Source: Deltaproteobacteria bacterium (lineage in GTDB: Bacteria > Desulfobacterota > Binatia > UTPRO1). From it: 36,850 nt of DNA. Below, in pieces: positions 24,381-33,658 of this stretch (the stretch's first letter is position 1; each line of letters opens with the position of its first letter). The notes below the pieces were generated by a model. It was not told the origin of the DNA and searched no databases. It worked only from the letters and a program-made list of their open reading frames with translations. The stretch spans positions 1 through 36,850 of the forward strand of contig JADLHM010000072.1 in the NCBI GenBank assembly GCA_020848745.1, given 5' to 3'. A program made the position numbers and the translations under genes.

Positions 24381-24998
24381 TCACGGACGCGCCGCGAGCG
24401 CCCGCGCGAGGGCATCAAGGGCGCGCCGGCGATGACTGAACGCGTTCTTGGCCTCGGTGGGGAGCTCGGCGAAGGTGCGGCCGCTCGCGGGGTCGACGAA
24501 GACCGGGTCGTAGCCGAACCCACCCGCGCCCCGCGGCGTCCGCGCGATGACGCCCTCGCAGCGGCCTTCGGCCTCGACGCTCCGGCCGTCGGGCCAGGCG
24601 AGCACGAGCGCGCAGCGGAAGGCGGCGGCGCGCGCGTCGTCGGGAACGTCGGCGAGCTCGCCGAGGAGCCGGGCGGTGTTCTCGGCGTCGGTCGCGTGCG
24701 CGCCGGCGTAGCGGGCGGAGCGTACGCCGGGCCGCCCGCCGAGGGCCGCCACCTCGAGCCCCGAATCGTCGCCGAGGGCCGGGAGCCCGGTCCGCCGGGT
24801 GAGGCTCTCCGCCTTGAGGCGCGCGTTCGCGGCGAAGGTCGCGCCGTCCTCGACGACGCGCCACTCGGGCGCGACGTCGGCGATCCCGACCACCGTCACC
24901 CCGGCCGGCGCCAGGATCCTGGCGACCTCGCGGAGCTTGCCGCGGTTCCCCGTCGCGAAGACGAGGCGCGGCGGCCACCCCGTGCCCCTCGTCGCCAT
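24381..24998 (-). CDS. rdgB: XTP/dITP pyrophosphatase (RdgB/HAM1)
   Basis: 205 residues. FATGNRGKLREV at 14-25 is the family's nucleotide-binding signature (TGNxxK), followed by GDDSGLEV near 76-83 with the metal-binding acidic residues, and the C-terminal GFGYDPVF and FSHRRRAL blocks. It hydrolyses deaminated purine nucleoside triphosphates such as dITP and XTP to monophosphates, cleaning the nucleotide pool in the cytoplasm. It lies 16 bases downstream of rph on the same strand, the usual rph-rdgB pairing, so the two are cotranscribed. Confidence 0.95.
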   Translation of the reverse strand: MATRGTGWPPRLVFATGNRGKLREVARILAPAGVTVVGIADVAPEWRVVEDGATFAANARLKAESLTRRTGLPALGDDSGLEVAALGGRPGVRSARYAGAHATDAENTARLLGELADVPDDARAAAFRCALVLAWPDGRSVEAEGRCEGVIARTPRGAGGFGYDPVFVDPASGRTFAELPTEAKNAFSHRRRALDALARALAARP

Positions 24999-25014
24999 GC
25001 TCGCCGCCCGCCCC

Positions 25015-25785
25015 TCAGGCCCCCGCGCTTTCGGCGAGCACCTTCTTCTGCAGCGCGACGAGCGTCCCGACGCCCTCGGTCGCGAGCGCGGTCATCGCTT
25101 CGAGCTGCGTCGCGGTGAAGGGCTTCCCCTCGGCGGTGCCCTGCACCTCGATGAACCTGCCCTTCCCCGTCATGACGACGTTCATGTCGACCTCGGCCTT
25201 ACTGTCCTCCTCGTAGGCGAGGTCGAGGCAGAGCCGCTTGTCGACGATGCCAACGCTCACCGCGGCGACGTGATCGAGCAGCGGCGAGGCCTCGAGCAGG
25301 CCCGCTTTCTGGAGCTTCCGCACGGCGAGCGCGAGCGCGACGTAGGCGCCGGTGATCGCGGCCGTGCGGGTGCCGCCGTCGGCCTCGATGACGTCGCAGT
25401 CGATCCAGATGGTGCGCTCGCCGAGCGCGGCCATGTCGATCACGGCGCGGAGGCTCCGCCCGATGAGCCGTTGGATCTCCTGGGTGCGTCCGCCGATCTT
25501 GCCCCGCGCCGCCTCACGGTCGGAGCGGGTGTGGGTCGAACGCGGCAGCATCCCGTACTCCGCCGTGACCCAGCCGCGTCCGCTGTTCCGCATCCATTGC
25601 GGCACACCCTCCTGCACCGACGCCGCGCAGAGCACGCGGGTCGCCCCGAACGCGATCAACGCCGACCCCTCGGCGTGGCGGAGATAGTTCGGTGTGATCT
25701 CCACCGGGCGCAGCTCGCGCGCGCGTCGTCCGTCGGGACGCGGCCCCCGGTCCTTCCGCCGCGCCGATCGCGATTTCACCGTCAT
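25015..25785 (-). CDS. rph: Ribonuclease PH
   Basis: 256 residues, slightly longer than the common 238-250 because of a basic N-terminal tail. [13 protein letters not shown] at the start, [24 protein letters not shown]-type sequence (residues about 85-110) and the catalytic-site [14 protein letters not shown] block identify it. It is a phosphorolytic exoribonuclease that trims the 3' ends of tRNA precursors, which fits its place upstream of a tRNA cluster whose genes lack encoded CCA. GAGGAGA-type sequence precedes the ATG. First gene of the rph-rdgB unit. Confidence 0.96.
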   Translation of the reverse strand: MTVKSRSARRKDRGPRPDGRRARELRPVEITPNYLRHAEGSALIAFGATRVLCAASVQEGVPQWMRNSGRGWVTAEYGMLPRSTHTRSDREAARGKIGGRTQEIQRLIGRSLRAVIDMAALGERTIWIDCDVIEADGGTRTAAITGAYVALALAVRKLQKAGLLEASPLLDHVAAVSVGIVDKRLCLDLAYEEDSKAEVDMNVVMTGKGRFIEVQGTAEGKPFTATQLEAMTALATEGVGTLVALQKKVLAESAGA

Positions 25786-25984
25786 CGGATCTCCTCTCGT
25801 CCGCCGTGCGAGTCGGCGTTGCGTGTGCCGCTCGCGGCGTGGCGGGTCGATTCATCGCACTCACGCACTGATGTCAACTTCCCGACAGCGCGCGCACCGC
25901 GCACTGCGCATCGCGCACGACGGCTGACGTGCGCTCACCGGCCATCGACGCGGGTTTCAGGGCACGCTCGCTAAAGATTTCGTC

Positions 25985-26013
25985 TTGTCCGCCCGAAACA
26001 CCACTGTTACGTT
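25985..26013 (+). promoter_or_regulatory. Putative sigma-70 promoter of the sigma-54 activator gene
   Basis: TTGTCC (25985-25990), a 17-base spacer and TACGTT (26008-26013) lie 48 bases before the ATG at 26061, within an AT-richer stretch that stands out from its surroundings. No GG-N10-GC sigma-54 element is obvious upstream. Confidence 0.35.
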
Positions 26014-26060
26014 TTTCACGCACGCGACACATTTTCAGAACCATCGGAGAGCGAGCGCGT

Positions 26061-27059
26061 ATGGATCAATTCCCGTTTCTCATTGGGCAGCACCCGACGG
26101 TGCAAAAGATCCACGCTCTCATCAAGAAAGTGACGGCGACCGATGCGACGGTCCTCGTCATGGGCGAGAGCGGAACCGGCAAGGAGCTCGTGGCCCGCGC
26201 GACGCATCAGCTGTCGCCGCGCGCCGACCGCCCGTTCATTCCCGTGAACTGCGGCGCCATCCCGGCGGAGCTGCTCGAGTCGGAGATCTTCGGTCACGAG
26301 CGCGGAGCGTTCACCGGCGCCATCGGCGCGCGGGCGGGCATGTTCCAGCTCGCGAACGGCGGCACGATCTTCCTCGACGAGGTCGGCGAGATGAGCCCGC
26401 GGCTGCAGGTGAAGCTGCTCCGCGTGCTCCAGGACCGCGAGGTCCGGCCCGTCGGCGCGGATCGCACCATGAAGGTCGACGTCCGCGTGCTCGCCGCCAC
26501 CAACAAGGATCTCCAGCAGGAGGTCGACCGCGGCATGTTCCGCGAGGACCTCTTCTATCGGTTGCAGGTGATTCCGATCGTCATGCCGCCGCTGCGCGAG
26601 CGCCGCTCGGACATCCCGCTCCTGATCGCGCACTTCCTCGAGAAGCACAACCGCAAGCGCCCCGATCGCCCCGCGCAGATCACCGACGAGAGCATGGTGC
26701 ACCTGTGGGAGTACGATTGGCCGGGGAACGTGCGCGAGCTCGAAAACCTCATCGAGCGCATGGTGATCCTATCCGAAGACGGGTGGATCCGCGTCGAGAA
26801 CCTGCCGAGCAACATCCGATCGTTCATCTCGGAGAAGCGCATCCCGAAGCCGTCGCTCTCCGAGAACGGCCTCGACCTGAACAGCGCGGTCGAGGAGTTC
26901 GAGAATCGCCTCATCGAGGAAGCCCTGCGGCGGACGAAGGGCAACAAACAGGCGGCGGCGCGGCTGCTCGGCCTCAAGCGCACGACGCTCGTCGCGAAGC
27001 TCCGGCGGAGGAAGCCGGGTGCGCCGTACCAGGGCGCTCAACAAAGCTATCTGCTGTAG
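26061..27059 (+). CDS. Sigma-54-dependent activator without sensor domain
   Basis: 332 residues. The AAA+ domain fills most of the protein: Walker A GESGTGKE (35-42), GAFTGA at 82-87 for contact with sigma-54, Walker B IFLDEVGE (103-110) and the FREDLFYRL arginine-finger region. A Fis-type helix-turn-helix ([21 protein letters not shown]) lies at about 295-315. There is no N-terminal receiver, GAF or PAS domain; only about eight residues precede the AAA+ domain, as in PspF. It would therefore be controlled by a partner protein or constitutively active. The downstream response-regulator gene begins 14 bases later and is the obvious candidate partner. The upstream frame (from 25929) is open but has no signal for a longer start. 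Confidence 0.92.
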   Translation: MDQFPFLIGQHPTVQKIHALIKKVTATDATVLVMGESGTGKELVARATHQLSPRADRPFIPVNCGAIPAELLESEIFGHERGAFTGAIGARAGMFQLANGGTIFLDEVGEMSPRLQVKLLRVLQDREVRPVGADRTMKVDVRVLAATNKDLQQEVDRGMFREDLFYRLQVIPIVMPPLRERRSDIPLLIAHFLEKHNRKRPDRPAQITDESMVHLWEYDWPGNVRELENLIERMVILSEDGWIRVENLPSNIRSFISEKRIPKPSLSENGLDLNSAVEEFENRLIEEALRRTKGNKQAAARLLGLKRTTLVAKLRRRKPGAPYQGAQQSYLL

Positions 27060-27073
27060 GGGAGAGAGCCGCG

Positions 27074-27493
27074 ATGGATCCGAAGCGAGAGGGGAACGTG
27101 CTGGTGGTGGACGACGACCGGAACGCGGTCGACATCCTGGAGCGCCTGCTCATCAAGGAGGGGTTCGCCGTGCAGTGCGCCCATGGAGGGCGCGAGGCGC
27201 TGGCGGCCGTGGCCGCGCATCCCATCGACGTGATCCTCCTCGACGTGATGATGCCCGGCATGGACGGCTTCCAGGTCTGCGAGGCGCTCCGCAAGGACGA
27301 GCGCACGCGCGAGATCCCGGTGATCCTCTTGACGGCGAAGGACGACATGGAAACCCGCGTCGTCGGGATGCGGCTCGGGGTGAGCGAGTTCCTGACCAAG
27401 CCGATCAACAAGACCGAGCTCTTCCAGCGGCTGCGCGCCCAACTGCACCAACGCAGCATCGAGCACCGCATCGACGACATGCTGAGCTCCTGA
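27074..27493 (+). CDS. Stand-alone response regulator (CheY-like receiver)
   Basis: 139 residues, a single receiver domain with no output domain. The acidic pocket VVDDD (11-15), phospho-acceptor Asp57 in LLDVMMPGMDG, Thr87 and Lys109 (LTKP) are all intact. It probably relays a phosphate or binds a partner. It follows the sigma-54 activator by 14 bases with GGGGAGAG as ribosome binding site, so both come from one transcript; it may supply in trans the receiver the activator lacks. No histidine kinase gene is nearby. A good terminator follows. Confidence 0.92.
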   Translation: MDPKREGNVLVVDDDRNAVDILERLLIKEGFAVQCAHGGREALAAVAAHPIDVILLDVMMPGMDGFQVCEALRKDERTREIPVILLTAKDDMETRVVGMRLGVSEFLTKPINKTELFQRLRAQLHQRSIEHRIDDMLSS

Positions 27494-27500
27494 AGCGCGA

Positions 27501-27532
27501 ACGCGCCGAGGAGCGCAGGCCCCTCGGCGCGT
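27501..27532 (+). terminator. Rho-independent terminator, probably bidirectional
   Basis: Perfect 11-bp stem ACGCGCCGAGG/CCTCGGCGCGT with a 10-base loop, eight bases after the response regulator stop, followed by T-rich sequence to about 27547. It lies between convergent genes and may also end the minus-strand transcript. Confidence 0.75.
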
Positions 27533-27570
27533 CGTTCGTTTCGGTTTCGAGCGGGAGAGCGACGAGCCGC

Positions 27571-27843
27571 TCAGTGCGCCCCGCCGGCCTCCGGCTTCTT
27601 CTCGGCCGCGGGCTTCTCGCCACCGGCGGCCTGCCCTTCCTTCGGGGCTTCGGCCGCCTCCTTCTTGCACTTCTCCACGTCGTCCGTGGAGATCATCATC
27701 GTCTCGGCGATATCCTGGGCCGAACGACCCATCTTCACCGACTTCATGACGATGCCGCAGTTGACGTCGCTCGCGAAGCTCGACGAGAGACTCGCGAGCA
27801 CGAGAGCGGCCGCTCCGGCGATGCTCAACGACGCTGTGCGCAT
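27571..27843 (-). CDS. Small exported protein with Lys/Glu-rich tail
   Basis: 90 residues. A strong ribosome binding site (AAGGAGG) precedes the ATG at 27843; the longer frame to 27906 lacks one. Residues 1-24 are a signal peptide ending FAS-D. The mature core (about 25-63) is a compact helical segment with two cysteines (CGIVMKSVKMGRSAQDIAE... then EKCKKEA), and the rest is a charged Ala/Glu/Lys/Pro tail, probably disordered. I do not recognise a family. It is likely periplasmic and expressed alone. Confidence 0.8.
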   Translation of the reverse strand: MRTASLSIAGAAALVLASLSSSFASDVNCGIVMKSVKMGRSAQDIAETMMISTDDVEKCKKEAAEAPKEGQAAGGEKPAAEKKPEAGGAH

Positions 27844-27924
27844 GCTCCAACCTCCTTGCGATTTGACGGTGCCCGATTGCACCGGGTGGGGACGAGGCGA
27901 TTGCACGGAAGCACGCGGATTACA

Positions 27925-28923
27925 CTATGCGGCCGATTCGTACACAAGGGATCCGGCGGCGGCGAGGAGCGCGCGCATGGCGGCGGTGGTGGGCGCGCGT
28001 GTGAGCGCGGCGCGGAGCTCGGCGCCGCCGCGGAGGTGCTTCACCATCCGGCACGCGAGCCCCCGCGAGCGCCCGAGCGCGGCCTTCGGGGGCAGCTCTT
28101 CCTCGAGGCGCGCGATCATCTTGTCGACCGCCGCGATGCGCTCCGCCGGGGTCGGCGGAGCCGTCGGGAACCCCCGCTGCAGGGCCTCGATCTCGCGGAA
28201 GATCCATGGGTGCGCCAACGTGGCGCGCCCCACCATGATGCCGTCCACGCCGGTCTCGGCGAAGCGTGCGAGCGCGCCCGCCGCGCTCGTGACATCGCCG
28301 CTGCCGATCACCGGCACCCGGACCGCCTGCTTCACCTGCGCGACGAGCTCCCAGTCCGACTCGCCGCTGTAGAGCTGCGCCCGCGTCCGGCCGTGGACCG
28401 CGATCGCCTGGGCACCCTCGCCTTCCGCCAGGCGCGCCACCTCGACGGCGTTCCGCGACCCCTCGTCCCAGCCGGCGCGGATCTTCACCGTGAAGGGAAT
28501 CTCGAGCGCGCGGCGCAGCGCTCCGAGGACCTCCCGCAGCACGGCGGGCCGGCGCATGAGTTCGGCGCCGCCGCCCTTCTTGGTCACCTTGGGAGCGGGA
28601 CAGCCGCAGTTCACGTCGACGATGTCGGCGCCGAGATCCTCCGCCATGCGCGCCGACTCGGCCATGCGGACCGGATCGGCGCCGAAAAGCTGGATCGAGA
28701 TCGGCCGCTCGAGCGGGCGGAAACGCATCATGTCACGGGTGCGGACGTTCCGGCGCGTCAGCGCCTCGATGCTGATGAGCTCGGTCACGACGAGGCCGAC
28801 CGCGTCCGCGTTCTGCTCCTTCACGAATGAGCGATACGCGGAGTCGGTGATGCCCGACATCGGGGCGAGCACGAGGTTCGGCGCGACCGTGACGCCGCCG
28901 ATCGAGAACCGCTGCGCCGTCAC
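27925..28923 (-). CDS. dusB: tRNA-dihydrouridine synthase
   Basis: 332 residues, GTG start. LAPMSGITDSAYR (19-31) opens the FMN-binding TIM barrel; VNCGCPAPKV contains catalytic Cys108, KIRAGWD (147-153) and HGRTRAQLY (177-185) contact flavin and tRNA, and GSGDVTSA and GRATLAHPW follow. It reduces specific uridines in tRNA D-loops with NADPH. The GTG overlaps the TGA of an upstream truncated amidase frame (GTGA), implying coupled translation. Sub-class B is the best fit from the CGCP/PAPKV sequence, though the Dus subfamilies are close. Confidence 0.93.
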   Translation of the reverse strand: MTAQRFSIGGVTVAPNLVLAPMSGITDSAYRSFVKEQNADAVGLVVTELISIEALTRRNVRTRDMMRFRPLERPISIQLFGADPVRMAESARMAEDLGADIVDVNCGCPAPKVTKKGGGAELMRRPAVLREVLGALRRALEIPFTVKIRAGWDEGSRNAVEVARLAEGEGAQAIAVHGRTRAQLYSGESDWELVAQVKQAVRVPVIGSGDVTSAAGALARFAETGVDGIMVGRATLAHPWIFREIEALQRGFPTAPPTPAERIAAVDKMIARLEEELPPKAALGRSRGLACRMVKHLRGGAELRAALTRAPTTAAMRALLAAAGSLVYESAA

Positions 28924-29300
28924 GCCCCGAGCTCCGGCCGGCGGCCGTTCCAGGGCGGCGCCTGATCGCGGACGTACGAGCCCCGCAGCACGAGATCGTC
29001 GCGGAAGCGCGGTCCGACGATCCAGGTCCGAACGGCGAGACCCGCGTCGTCCCCCAGGTCCTTCCCGCCGATCGGCAGCCCTGCACGGGGTCCGAAGCGC
29101 TCGCCGGCGACGATCGGGCGCCGGAGCGCCGCCGCCGCCCCCGGAGCTTCCTCGCGGCGCAAGACCACGAAAGCACTTAGCGGCGGATTCAGTGCATCGA
29201 TGCGATCCGGGCGCGACTGCACGAGTTCCGTAGGCGCGAGCTCACCATCGCGCACGGCTTCCGCGCGTTCGAACGGCGGTCGGAACACGAGGTCCTTCAT
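28920..29300 (-). pseudogene. Truncated amidase remnant upstream of dusB
   Basis: 126 residues. The sequence follows the N-terminal quarter of amidase-signature enzymes (GatA/FAAH-like): AVRDGELAPTELV (15-27), RIDALNPPLSAFV (33-45) and GPRAGLPIGGKDL with Lys80 in the place of the catalytic lysine. A normal enzyme runs to about 450-500 residues and needs two catalytic serines about 75 and 100 residues further on; here the frame ends first, and similarity fades after about residue 95. It is a 3'-truncated, probably inactive gene, yet its stop overlaps the dusB start, so the leftover frame may be kept for translational coupling. Confidence 0.7.
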
Positions 29301-29348
29301 ACGCGATTTCGCTTGCTCGACGACACGAGAGGTGTAGAACCTGGGCCC

Positions 29349-29426
29349 ATGGATGGCCTGTTCGTCGCGCTTGGGATCGCGGGCGGCGCCATGATCGTCG
29401 CCGTCGCGTACCTCATCATCAAGTAA
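29349..29426 (+). CDS. Possible 25-residue membrane peptide
   Basis: ATG at 29349 opens a 25-codon frame (MDGLFVALGIAGGAMIVAVA, then YLIIK) ending in TAA. It is a single hydrophobic helix with an acidic start and a Lys at the end, the usual shape of bacterial small membrane proteins. A GAGAGG string lies about 20 bases upstream, a little far for a ribosome binding site. It stands in a 140-bp gap between a minus-strand amidase remnant and gltA. It could be a chance frame; function unknown. Confidence 0.35.
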   Translation: MDGLFVALGIAGGAMIVAVAYLIIK

Positions 29427-29440
29427 AGTAGCCCCCAGGA

Positions 29441-30733
<1,293 letters not shown>

Positions 30734-30925
30734 GGCGTCCGTCCTTTCCTTTTCGCGCGCGGATTCTAGCGGACCGAGCGAATGCCGCAACGCGACGAGA
30801 ACCGGATCCTCACCATGCGGGGCCGGCGGCGCGGTCGAATGGATCGAATCCCGGGCCCGGCACGGCACGACCCGCCATGATCGCCCGCGCCTCCACCACC
30901 GCGTCGCCGAGCGACGCCATGCGGC

Positions 30926-31975
30926 TCAGCTTCGCGCCGAGAGCTCGTGGACGGCGGCGATCACGGCGCCGACGTGCTCGAGCGGGGTCTCGGGCAAGAC
31001 GCCGTGGCCGAGGTTGAAGACATGGCCCGGACGCCCGCCCGCACGCTCGAGGACGCGCGCGACGCGCCGGCGGATCTCGTCCACCGGCGCGAAGAGCGCG
31101 ACCGGATCGAGGTTGCCCTGCACCGCCACGTCGTACCCGACGCGCCGCCACGCGTCGGCGAGATCGACGTGCCAGTCGAGCCCGATCACGTCGCCGCCGG
31201 CCTCGCGGACGAGCTCGAGCAGCGCCGCGGTGCCGGTGCCGAAATGGATCGCCGGCACACCGGTGTCCACGAGCGCCGTGAACGTGGCGCGCATGTGCGG
31301 CAGCACGTAGGCCCGATAGTCGTCGGGCCCGAGGCACCCGACCCAGCTGTCGAACACCTGCACCGCCTGCGCGCCGGCCGCGACCTGCGCTCGCAGGTAC
31401 TCGACGATCGTCTCCGAGAGGCGCTCCATGAGCGCATGCCAGGCGCCGGGGTCGGTGTACATGAGCGTCTTCGTGTGCCGGTACTGACGCGAGCCGCCGC
31501 CCTCGATGACGTACGAGGCGAGCGTGAAGGGCGCGCCCGCGAAGCCGATCAACGGCACCCGACCCGCGAGGCGCCGCCGCACCAGGCGCACCGTCTCGAG
31601 CACGTAGCCGAGCCCGTCGGCGACCGGCACGCGGGCGAGCGCGTCGACGTCGGCGCGCGTCCGCACGGGACGGTGGATCACCGGCCCGTCGCCCTTGGCG
31701 AACTCGAGCCCGACGCCCATCGGCTCCAGCACCAGCAGGATGTCGGCGAAGAGGATCGCGGCGTCGACCGGGAAGCGCTCGACCGGCATGAGCGTCACCT
31801 GCGCCGCGAGCTCGGGCGTCTTGCAGAGCTCGAGGAATCCGTGCCGGGCGCGGAGCGCCCGGTACTCCGGCATGTAGCGGCCGGCCTGACGCATGATCCA
31901 GACCGGCGTGCAGTCGGTCGGCTCGCGACGGCAGGCGCGGAGGAATCGCGTGGCGGCGGACACCAGCGCGGACAA
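30926..31975 (-). CDS. hemE: Uroporphyrinogen decarboxylase
   Basis: 349 residues. WIMRQAGRYMPEYR (26-39) with substrate-binding Arg29 and Arg33, and FADIL with catalytic Asp78, identify the enzyme; FAGAPFTLASY and the NLGHGVLPETP block near the end agree. It removes four carboxyl groups from uroporphyrinogen III to give coproporphyrinogen III in heme synthesis. The frame opens with TTG at 31975; GTG at 31963 is an alternative, and neither has a strong ribosome binding site, so the start is uncertain by a few codons. A palindromic repeat element lies just upstream and separates it from hemD. Confidence 0.94.
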   Translation of the reverse strand: MSALVSAATRFLRACRREPTDCTPVWIMRQAGRYMPEYRALRARHGFLELCKTPELAAQVTLMPVERFPVDAAILFADILLVLEPMGVGLEFAKGDGPVIHRPVRTRADVDALARVPVADGLGYVLETVRLVRRRLAGRVPLIGFAGAPFTLASYVIEGGGSRQYRHTKTLMYTDPGAWHALMERLSETIVEYLRAQVAAGAQAVQVFDSWVGCLGPDDYRAYVLPHMRATFTALVDTGVPAIHFGTGTAALLELVREAGGDVIGLDWHVDLADAWRRVGYDVAVQGNLDPVALFAPVDEIRRRVARVLERAGGRPGHVFNLGHGVLPETPLEHVGAVIAAVHELSARS

Positions 31976-32005
31976 TGCCAGGCTCGCCGCGCGGCGTCGA
32001 GTCTA

Positions 32006-32130
32006 GCAGGTTGCTGAAAAGGGCCGATCTGCTTCGTTGCTCGGGTCGCTCAGTCGTGCGGCGTAGCTCCGCTACGCCTCCTCCTTCGCTCGCCTCGCGC
32101 CTCGCATCTCGACCCTTTTGAGCAACCTGC
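32006..32130. repeat. MITE-like palindromic repeat, copy A
   Basis: 125 bp with terminal inverted repeats GCAGGTTGCTGAAAAGGG and CCCTTTTGAGCAACCTGC (near-perfect), and an internal palindrome GCGTAGC-TCC-GCTACGC at 32061-32077. No coding capacity. It lies between hemD and hemE. A second copy begins at 36717 in the opposite orientation. Transposition would need an enzyme supplied from elsewhere. Confidence 0.85.
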
Positions 32131-32243
32131 CGGGAGTACCATGTGCGCATGGTGTGAGCGTCGCTCCGCTCCGCTCATCCCATTTCAACTTCAGTGTGAC
32201 CCTGCGGGACGTTCGACGAGCCGGAAGCTCGGTAGGAATGAAA

Positions 32244-32268
32244 GATGGCCCTTCCTCAGCAACCTGCC
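32244..32268. repeat. End fragment of the same repeat family
   Basis: GATGGCCC...CAGCAACCTGCC resembles one terminus of the repeat elements at 32006 and 36717. The string AGCAACCTGCC occurs at 32121-32131 and again at 32258-32268, as 11-bp direct repeats around a unique 126-bp stretch. It touches the 3' end of hemD, so an older or decayed insertion is likely. Confidence 0.55.
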
Positions 32269-32270
32269 AG

Positions 32271-33113
32271 CTAGCGCACCTCGGCGCGCCGCTTGCCGGC
32301 GAGCAGGCCCGGCGCGGCGCGCAGGGTCTCGGTGACGAGCGGTCCCATCTTCGGACGGCTCGGCTCGAGGTCGGCGGCCAGCCCGGCCGCCGCGAGCGCC
32401 GCGCTGCAGACGGGGCCGATCGAGCCGACGACGACGCGTGCGAAGGCGACGCGAAGCGGGTCGGCGACTCCCCGCGCGTCCGCGACCTGCAGGAGGTGCA
32501 CCACCTGCGTCGCACTCGTGAAGAGCGCCACCTCGATGTTCCCGGCGACGAGCCGCGCGATCGCCTCCGCGAGTGGTCCGAGATCTTCCGGCAACGCCCA
32601 GCGGTACACCGGCACCGCCGTCACCCGCGCCCCGCGCGCGCGGAGCCCGTCGAGCAGCTCGGGATTTGCCGCCCCGTACTCCTGCACCGCGACGCGCGTG
32701 CCCGCGAGCGGCCCCGCCGCGTCGAGCGCCGCGAGGAGCTCGCGCCACGTGCCCGGCTCGGGCACCGTGAGGGCCGGCACGAGGCCGAGTGCGCGGAGCG
32801 CCGCCACCGGCTTCGGTCCGCGCGCCACGAGCGTCGTCCGGTCGAGCAGCTGCGCCGCCCGCTCGCGCGGGAGCACCGGCGCCATGGCGTCGACGAGCGC
32901 GCGCGTCCCGACGCCCGTCAGCAGCACGACGACGTCGACCTCACCCGCCGCGAGCGCATGCGCGAACGCGAGCGCCGCCGGCCGCTCCGCGAGCGGCACC
33001 TCGCGCATCGACGGGGCGACGAACGGCTCCGCGCCCTGCTTCCGGATGAGCGCCGCGATCTCCGCCGCCCGGCGGCTCTCGAAGGCGACCACCCGAAGGG
33101 GAGCGTCCGCCAT
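32271..33113 (-). CDS. hemD: Uroporphyrinogen-III synthase
   Basis: 280 residues. The HemD fold is recognisable from its two-lobe pattern: LRVVAFESRRAAEI at the start, VVVLLTGVGTRALVD near 61-75, GTRVAVQEYGAANPEL near 138-153, VYRWALP and the ALFTSATQVVHLL segment near 195-207. It closes hydroxymethylbilane to uroporphyrinogen III, the step before HemE. It starts 18 bases after the FKBP gene stop on the same strand. The HemD family is poorly conserved, but the hemE neighbour supports the call. Confidence 0.88.
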   Translation of the reverse strand: MADAPLRVVAFESRRAAEIAALIRKQGAEPFVAPSMREVPLAERPAALAFAHALAAGEVDVVVLLTGVGTRALVDAMAPVLPRERAAQLLDRTTLVARGPKPVAALRALGLVPALTVPEPGTWRELLAALDAAGPLAGTRVAVQEYGAANPELLDGLRARGARVTAVPVYRWALPEDLGPLAEAIARLVAGNIEVALFTSATQVVHLLQVADARGVADPLRVAFARVVVGSIGPVCSAALAAAGLAADLEPSRPKMGPLVTETLRAAPGLLAGKRRAEVR

Positions 33114-33131
33114 GCGCGCTCGCGCGCGGCC

Positions 33132-33596
33132 CTACCGGATCTCGAGGAGCTCGACCTCGAAGGTGAGCGTCGCGTTCGGCGGGATCACGCCGCCCGCGCC
33201 GCGCGCCCCGTAGGCGAGGTCCGGCGGGATGACGAGCTTGCGCGTGCCGCCGACCTTCATCGTGGCGACGCCTTCGTCCCAGCCCTTGATGACCTGGCCG
33301 CGACCCACCGCGAAGCTGAACGGCTGGCCGCGATCCTTCGAGCTGTCGAACTTCTTCCCGTCGACGAGCCAGCCGGTGTAGTGCACCACCGCGGTCTGGC
33401 CCTTCTGAGGCGACGCGCCCGTGCCGGCCTCGAGGTCCACGTACTGGAGCCCGCTCGGCGTCGTTTCCAGGTTCTCGGCCATCGTGCCCGCCTTTTCCGC
33501 GGAAGCGCCGGCCTCGTGGCCGGCTTCCTGCGACCGCTCGCAACCGATCGCGAGCGCCGCGATCAACGCGAGAGAGAGTATGATCCGATTCGTCAT
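33132..33596 (-). CDS. FKBP-type peptidyl-prolyl isomerase lipoprotein
   Basis: 154 residues. The signal ends in lipobox LAIGC with Cys19, so it is a lipoprotein. A charged spacer (20-45) leads to one FKBP domain (about 46-154): [34 protein letters not shown] and a final [14 protein letters not shown]. It would speed proline isomerisation during folding of envelope proteins. It lacks the N-terminal dimerisation domain of FkpA/Mip. The gene lies 62 bases downstream of the P450 gene and 18 bases upstream of hemD. Confidence 0.93.
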   Translation of the reverse strand: MTNRIILSLALIAALAIGCERSQEAGHEAGASAEKAGTMAENLETTPSGLQYVDLEAGTGASPQKGQTAVVHYTGWLVDGKKFDSSKDRGQPFSFAVGRGQVIKGWDEGVATMKVGGTRKLVIPPDLAYGARGAGGVIPPNATLTFEVELLEIR

Positions 33597-33658
33597 GGCG
33601 CGGCGCACGCTATCGGCGCCGTCGGAGTCGGTCAACCACGCGACGCCGGTCGCGCGTG

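Noticed and set aside
30810-30920. A 36-codon minus-strand frame just after hemE (MASLGDAVVEARAIM...)
   Set aside because: It looks protein-like but has no family, no ribosome binding site I trust, and may be chance in GC-rich DNA. The rest of the gltA-hemE gap (30734-30925) shows nothing else.
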